This document shows positions 57,609-64,000 of a stretch of DNA of 64,000 bases, piece by piece. The notes beneath the pieces are model-generated. The model saw only the letters and a program-made list of their open reading frames with translations, had not been told where the DNA came from and did no database searches. Source of the stretch: Henckelia pumila (lineage: Eukaryota > Streptophyta > Magnoliopsida > Lamiales > Gesneriaceae). Location of the stretch: the NCBI RefSeq assembly GCF_033568475.1, contig NC_133123.1, positions 5,332,001 to 5,396,000 of the forward strand, given 5' to 3'. Both the position numbers and the translations under genes were made by a program. Every line of letters begins with the position of its first letter. The first letter of the stretch is position 1.

Positions 57609-60377
57609 TCAAAGCGTCTGAAGAAGATCCAAGACAGATTTCCTATCAGGCATGCTCGGTATGGCCCCCTTCACCTGAATGCAGAGAGAAGCGGCGGTGG
57701 CTGAAAATTGTTTAAAACTATGTGAGATAAAAAAATCATAGTATTGGGGAATGTGGAACTGTCATGCATACCAGCAAATTTCATGCATTCTTTTTTCGGT
57801 TTTCCCTCCACAAGGGCCACAGCAAAAGAAGCCGTAAAAGTGTCACCAGCTCCGGTTGTATCAATCACTTTGGGAACTGATACGATGGACTGCTCAATTG
57901 GTTCCTCTCCTTCTGTGAACAGGACGGATCCTTTGGCTCCAAGCTTTACAAGCACTTGATTAACACCCTGGAACAAACGTTAACCTCTATTATTTAGACA
58001 ATGGAGCTAGATGTATTAAATCTGCCCTTCCAGATCTCAGCTTCATACTCTCATTTCGTAAACAGAAGAAAGTTTTGATGACAGAATGCATGCAACACAA
58101 GAATGAAACTGGCATATATATATAGTCCTTTGAATCAATAATACCACAACTTCCACTTTCATCAATTTGACCCCTCTAAGGAGAGCCCTCCACGGTTTTT
58201 CTTCTACTAGCAGAAACTACAGATTACAGAACATAATTTGACCATGACGTTGAAAAATTCGAACGAACGGAAAGGGGCATTAAACCTACAGTAATTTGGA
58301 AGATACATAAACAAAAGAAATAATAGGCGTGATGTCTTATAGAAAAAACCAATCAGCTGTAGGAACCATCAGATGAGACAATTTAAGGGTGTGGAGGTAC
58401 GTACGGGTTGCGACATCAATGGTCATGGCTTTGAATAAGCTTGAAGGAATTTTCGGAGCCAGAATTGATCCTCAATTTTTATTACATTGGGGGTGGGGAT
58501 TTTTAAGAACAAACTGTGGTAACCATCAAAAGTTTGAAGTGTTGACATTTATCTAATTTTCTAGAATACAGAGACAGCCTGACCAAAAGGAGCTTCATAC
58601 AAAGTATAAAATCATGAACCATCAGTTAGCTTAAATAAACACTAACCAATTCATGGCATTTTCCCACAGCTTGGTTGATCTGTTCAAAAGTTTCTGTTGG
58701 CATATCTGTTAGACGTGCGAGCTCAGATTCATTTGGACTCAGAACATCAATAAACTTAAGTAGTTCTGAAGGGATTGGCGTGTCAACTCCCCCAGCATCC
58801 AAGATCACAGGGACATGTGCACTCTTGGCAGCCTGAAGTCAGAGAAATCAAACACAAACAATAAAGAATCTATAATCATTGAAAGTAAAACAAAAACACA
58901 AACAAAAAAAAACAAAATTTTCGGAGACCGCTGCAATGTTTTTAGCAACATTCTTCCCTGAAGTCATAAGCGAAAAAATTCAATCATTTATGAGATTGAA
59001 ATGCTGAAACCCATTTCTCTTTGTTAATTTTTTTCCATTATAACAGCATGGGACAAATGTCACAAACCTTTTGATACAATGACATACTAAGTGTGCCACA
59101 AGGTAAGCAGCTGGCCTATACATGTTTAAGCTATAAAATGTTCTTCTAGAATAGGGTGCAGCTCCTCTTGGAAGAATTTCCCCTAAATATTAAGCAGTAT
59201 TATGACATCTAAAACCCAATTTAATGAATTGATATTAGCTGAAAATTGACACCAAAATCACGGTCAGCATCCTCATTCCTCACAGCCCCACCCTTGCTAC
59301 CATTTAGTGAAGAGATTAGTTCTCAAGCAGCAAAGATGCCAATTCAACAAATTCAATCAAAATCTTAAACGTACAGACTAAACCTAAAGAAGACCTGAGA
59401 CTGAGACCATATCGTGATGCGGGGGAAGTATTAATGAGATAACATTTAATGAATTGCAATTTGTGTTACACTTCAGCCAAGAAATCAAACAATGGCCAAA
59501 GTGTAAAGTACAATACAGGGAAAAAATACAATAGCATTGATACAGAGTCAAATACTCAGATTGACAATGAGCAAGTGTCGACAAGCCTCGCAATCACACA
59601 CGGATTCAATTTCGACCAAACCAATCTTCAACCTAAACAGAAAACACACCATGAAAACCCCATCAAGAAAACCAAAGTTCTCACCTTTGCCACCTGAATG
59701 TTGACAGAATCAGGAATCTCCCTCTGAAGCAAAACAATCCCCGAATTTTTCACCACCTCCAAATCCTCCTGACTCAAAGTCTCAGGCCAACAAGACATAT
59801 TGGCACCCCCAACAATAATAATAGAGTTCTGCCCATCATCCTGCAGCATCACCACAGCATGACCGGTGGGAGCATCAGTTACAGTACTCAAGTGATCGAG
59901 ATGGACCCCTCCACCCTCCAACGCCTCAGTTATCAATTTCCCATGAGCATCCTCCCCCACCTGCCCCAAAAAGTAAGTGGGATATTCCAATTTCGCCCCA
60001 CAAACCGCTTGATTTGCACCCTTGCCTCCAGCCAAAATCTGACCGGTTTTTGCGGATATAGTCTCACCCTCTTTGGGTAACCTATCAATCTCCACATATA
60101 TATCCGCATTGGCTGATCCCACCACCACTAAAGGCGGTGTCTTTTCTCGTGATGAGTCCAAAGCAAGACAAGCAAACGGGTTCGCATTTTTTGAGGGAAC
60201 TACCTTGAATTGGAGCGAGGGGATTGGTTGTTTTATGACTGTAAAATTGGGGAGATGACTTAAGGGACTTGAGGTTGAAAATGCGGACAATCCTCCCATG
60301 TTTTTCACGCCACGGATCTCCTTTGGGTATTCTTCTCCAGTTCTCGTCTTATTTTTCTTCTCGCTGGGTTGGCTCAC
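57609..60377 (-). CDS. RBSK: ribokinase (pfkB family), probably plastid-targeted
   Basis: Phosphorylates ribose to ribose 5-phosphate, recycling ribose from nucleoside breakdown. Four exons join in frame: 59685-60377, 58647-58832, 57772-57967 and 57609-57700, 388 residues. After an N-terminal extension the kinase starts PLVVVGSANADIYVEIDRLP (substrate-binding strand), then GGKGANQAV (pfkB signature 1), LSPNESELARLTDMP, VKLGAKGSVL, and VIDTTGAGDTFTASFAVAL (signature 2, with the catalytic Asp of GAGD). It ends AIPSMPDRKSVLDLLQTL. The first Met (60377) gives a Lys/Glu-rich start (MSQPSEKKNKTRTG), unlike a transit peptide. The Met at 60299 (MGGLSAFSTSSPLSH) gives a better plastid presequence and may be the real start. 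Intron 1 is 852 bp and intron 2 is 679 bp. Confidence 0.92.
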
Positions 60378-62104
60378 GCCTGACAGTGATGGATTCGAGA
60401 AACATACCTGCGTTTGGTTAAATAAAAATACGGAATTTGGATTTGGATTTTGAGATTTGAAATTCTTGGATTATTTCCGAATTTCATTCCACATTTTACC
60501 TTTTCTTTTTTTAAAAAAAAATAAAAAATAAAATAAAATTTTCTCTTTTGTTGCTATGCGTGTCTAGCAACGTTGGATTACTGACGAAATTTTTATATTT
60601 CACATGTAATAGAAAAAATTAGTTTATTTCGTTTTTATATTTCTAACATCCGAATACAAACTTTTGGGAAACTAATGCACACACCACAAATTTGAAAAAG
60701 TGAATTGGCGATGTCGACCGGAAATTGGTAGTTCCGATCACAGTATTGTCATTGCCTAATATACGTTTTCTCAAACTTAAAATTTTGAGATACTCGGGTT
60801 GATAATTTAATAAAAATTGATAAATAAATTATAAAATTTGACAAAAACAGATGAGGAAAAAATAGGTAAGGATGGTATAGAAATATGTAACATGAAAGAG
60901 GAGTGTCAAGTGTGCTAAACTTTGAGGTAAAATGAAGAAAATTTTAATGTGATTAGACATATCGAAAATTGTTAGTATAAGAGGTGACGGTATTATATAA
61001 TAGTATAGATATATAGACATTTGCTTTAATTTTTAAAGTTAATATTAGATATTTTATTTTACTGAATTGTATTCGATTTACTTTAATTTGTAAAGTTAAT
61101 GTTAGATATTTTTATTTTACTGAATTGTATTTTATTCAAATAAATAATTAAATTATGAGGGAAAAAAATTGATATAACGCGCCTGCTAGCATGTTTTTTT
61201 CTTTAAAACCTTTGGGCCCAATCTAATCTTACGGTTTGGGCTAAGGTTTTGGATATGCAGCCCCTGGCTTCCCATCCCCATCGTTTGATTCGACCTTACC
61301 TCATGACATTCTCATGATATGCATCAATAAAATTATTTTAGCTATCTCATGGGATAATATTCATGAGATAGAGTCGAATTTTCCCCCACGACCCATGCAA
61401 CTATTTACGGATTGAAAAAGTTTTTTTTTTCTTTTTATTTTTTTAAAAAGCTTTTAATAAATATAATATTTTATTGTTTAACTAAAAATCTACACCCCAT
61501 ATTAATTATTGTCAATTAATTCGAAAAATTTCAAACGAAAATTACAATTATATCATCATGTTAAATATTATGATTAAATAATATAAAGTAACTAACTTAT
61601 TTCTAATCTATAATAATTATTATATCTTATCTTTCTTTTAATTTTTTTTATTAAATATTATTTTATATTAAACTAAAATTTTGAATATTCAAATTATCAT
61701 GTCAATAACGAAAATAAGTAAATAACATTAAATTAAGTAGTATAAAAATTTATGAATTCAAAAAATATATATACATACATCGCAATTCGCACGCAAGAAA
61801 AGTGAATAATAATTTAAAGAATGTATCTTGAAAATGCTACTTTCCCTTCCCAAATATCCTATTTTAAAATGATGTGATAAAAAGAACATTCTGGCATTAA
61901 CGAATGTATAAAAGCCACGGCTGTAAGAACAAAAGCTGACCACAATTAAAAGAAATTTTTTGAACCAATTAAAATCTTCTGGAAAGTCCTTATTGATCGT
62001 GCGGCTAGAAAATACAAAAGAATGTATGAAGTTTAACGAACAATTCGTATTTATCCATAAAATTAAAATTCGAAAATTATTCGTCAAGAATAGTCAAATT
62101 ACTC
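60378..62104. other. divergent intergenic region between RBSK and MSRB1
   Basis: It holds both upstream regions. 60410-60500 resembles part of the Tourist-type MITE seen at 40875-41285 (GCGTTTGGTTAAAT, GGATTTGGATTT) and abuts the RBSK leader. A tandem duplication lies at 61024-61131. The rest is AT-rich and I found no gene in it. Confidence 0.5.
61024..61131. repeat. tandem duplication of about 50 bp
   Basis: Unit 1 (61024-61073) and unit 2 (61081-61131) both run CTTTAATTT.TAAAGTTAAT, then GTTAGATATT-like sequence, then TTTACTGAATTGTATT, with three or four differences. Confidence 0.75.
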
Positions 62105-64000
62105 ATGGCATCTTGCTGCGTTAATCAATGCAGTATAAGTTCTGTGACATATTATTCAACGAATTCCCATTTGGGTTTTAGCAGTAAACGTCAGATTTAT
62201 GTAGCTTTTGGTGGAAAAAATCTCAACGAATTCAGGCACAGCCCGTCTTTTTCGGTTTCTGCTATGGGCTCTTCATCTTCTTCGCAGCGAAAGGACGGCG
62301 CTCAAGGTATCTTTCCATTTGTTTTCAAAACTTCCGTCTTTATTGATCTTTGGGTGTTGATTTTTTGCCTCTGTAGATAGTTTTATGCTTCATGTTGGGA
62401 AATTTTTGTGATTAGATTAGAGTGATGTTTATGCTGTTTCCCATTTCACCTAAAGGGGGAAAGGAAACAGATCAGAAAGAAAGTAAATTGGATGGTTCAT
62501 ACTGATACGTGGTTTCTTGGTTTTAGCTAAATCCGAGTTCAAAGAAATGAGTCATTTCTTTAAGAAAAAAAGGTATTAAGAAAAGGTGCGCTTTGAACCT
62601 TCAATCCAACCAAACTTCTGAGGCCGCGGCCGGCCTCAAGAATCGATGGATTTGATGCTTTCTTCTGATGTACTTTTGTGCATTGTGACTATATTGAAGT
62701 AGTTAAAATGGGATGGGACGGTTTAGATTCCTAGGATATGAAAATTGTTAGGTGCATGGGTGTGAATGTCATCATATCTATGAGCATGATCATAAATAAA
62801 CATTTTCGGCTTGCAACAGTTTGTGCACTAATTTTAGATCTAGATAATGAGATTCACTAATAGTCATTGGCTTTCTTTATCATTTGCAAGTCGCAAAGAC
62901 GACTCTGTCTTTTGCCCAATATCAGTTGTGAAAACGAATGAACTTTATGGGATACCTGTGATATTGCGAAAACGAATGAACTTTATGGGATACCTGCGCC
63001 GCATAACCGTTATATTAGATTAGTTGTTGAAGGCTACAAATTGCTGTTGATGTCGCACCAGCCTAATATCATCTGCCTTAAACTTGTTATTCATTTTTTT
63101 TTCCTGACTTGGTGTTTGTTTTATGAGCTATTGTGCAGAGGCAGGAGCCATGAACTATAGCACCACCAGTGAAGAAGAATGGAAACAGCTACTAACGCAG
63201 ACACAATTTTATGTTACTCGGCAGAAGGGTACTGAAAGGGCATTCTCCGGGTATGAACCCTTTTTAGAATGCTCTTCATCCTTAATTTTTAGTCAATTTT
63301 ACCATTTATATGCGATGTAAAATTGTGGAAGTTGGTAAGCACAAGTTCTTTGAAGTAAGGGAAGTGACATATCGGGTTGTGCACTTAAAAAATGGTGACC
63401 ACATATATAGTTAGCTTGATGCCTTGGAAGTATTTAGTAATTTTGTTTTAGCGTTCGTTGCGGAGATACATGTTAACATTAAATTTAACAACAGATAGAT
63501 CTAAATAGAAAGCTCATGGAAGGTAGATTTTATATGAGATTCTGAAGGGAGGTATGAGCAATTTCGATGTATATCTGAGATGATCGCTGTATTATTTTCC
63601 CTTCATTGGAACACTATGAAATAGAATTACTGTGTAAACCTAGTGGACTAATGGTTCTCAACTAAATATGCGCTAATGTGGACATTTTCTATATCATCAG
63701 CAAAATCAATGTTTCGTTGTTCATATGATGAGTTTTATCGATGTTTTTCTCTTTAGAGAGTACTGGAACACCAAAACTCCTGGAACTTATCATTGCATCT
63801 GCTGTGACACTCCTTTATTTGAGTGAGTACTTTCCTGAATAACTAAGGTTGTTTTTCTTGGTTTTCTATTTTACTTCAATCTTGCCTATATCAGTATATC
63901 TGATAGCTTACCACGCCACTTTGTAGATCATCAACAAAATTTGACAGTGGAACTGGATGGCCTTCTTATTATCAGCCACTAGGAAACAATGTGAAGTCGA
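62105..64000 (+). CDS. MSRB1: plastid methionine sulfoxide reductase B1, 5' part
   Basis: Reduces the R form of methionine sulfoxide in proteins, a repair function in the chloroplast. Exons 62105-62306, 63139-63250, 63757-63822 and 63927 onward join in frame; the gene runs off the window. The first exon encodes a Ser-rich presequence ending [19 protein letters not shown], very like the Arabidopsis MSRB1 presequence as I recall it. The SelR domain then begins [40 protein letters not shown] and [10 protein letters not shown] (first zinc-binding CxxC pair), then [20 protein letters not shown]. The second CxxC pair and the catalytic cysteine lie beyond the window. The match of CCDTPLF and GTERAF favours MSRB1 over MSRB2. 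Intron 1 (832 bp) contains a recent-looking duplication. Confidence 0.92.
62930..62996. repeat. 29-bp exact duplication in MSRB1 intron 1
   Basis: GAAAACGAATGAACTTTATG, followed by GGATACCTG, occurs at 62930-62958 and again at 62968-62996 without a difference. It is intronic and has no evident function. Confidence 0.8.

Noticed and set aside
1-64000. CRISPR arrays, tRNA or rRNA genes, operons and LTR retrotransposons
   Set aside because: No regularly spaced identical repeats, no foldable tRNA with complete arms, no rRNA sequence, and no recognisable gag/pol coding or paired long direct repeats were seen.

Overview
The window is nuclear DNA of a flowering plant, most likely a eudicot. The coding exons match familiar plant protein families, introns are short and AT-rich with GT-AG borders, and the intergenic space is very AT-rich and full of plant DNA transposons and MITEs. 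I cannot name the species. No bacterial, organellar, rRNA, tRNA or CRISPR features were seen, and I did not recognise an LTR retrotransposon or other virus-like element.

Layout. 1-1500: a foldback and a small Pack-MULE carrying a captured B3-domain exon. 2.3-4.5 kb: an intact BED/hAT-type gene that looks domesticated. 4.5-9.4 kb: tandem duplications, a foldback MITE and an hAT remnant. 9.8-22.7 kb: a possible far-upstream leader, then a 17-exon class I trehalose-6-phosphate synthase (TPS1), whose intron 10 holds a 201-bp foldback insertion. 24.2-25.3 kb: a second hAT remnant. 25.5-28.4 kb (minus strand): UDP-rhamnose synthase (RHM) with a TATA box and a 5' UTR intron. 28.4-33.9 kb: gene-poor, with several MITEs. 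34.0-34.7 kb (minus): a small one-pass membrane protein. 35.6-36.0 kb: a probable Helitron. 36.9-39.7 kb: plastid transporter BASS1. 40.9-41.3 kb: a Tourist-type MITE. 42.2-43.0 kb (minus): a phylloplanin-like secreted protein. 43.8-45.3 kb: three MITEs. 45.8-46.9 kb: a PHD/extended-PHD protein. 47.1-52.2 kb: a complete 5-kb MULE with a damaged MudrA gene. 54.1-56.1 kb: a secreted protein of a plant family of unknown function. 57.6-60.4 kb (minus): plastid-type ribokinase (RBSK). 62.1 kb to the end: the 5' part of methionine sulfoxide reductase B1 (MSRB1).

The host genes do not form a cluster with one job. Several concern carbohydrate or plastid metabolism (TPS1, RHM, BASS1, RBSK, MSRB1), but in a plant genome adjacency does not imply co-function. 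The most distinctive part is the transposon record. Four Mutator-type elements have readable 9-bp target duplications, two hAT-type elements have 8-bp ones, two Tourist-type MITEs have TTA/TAA duplications, and one foldback has a perfect 5-bp duplication. Exon borders were set by reading GT-AG sites and checking that every junction keeps frame.
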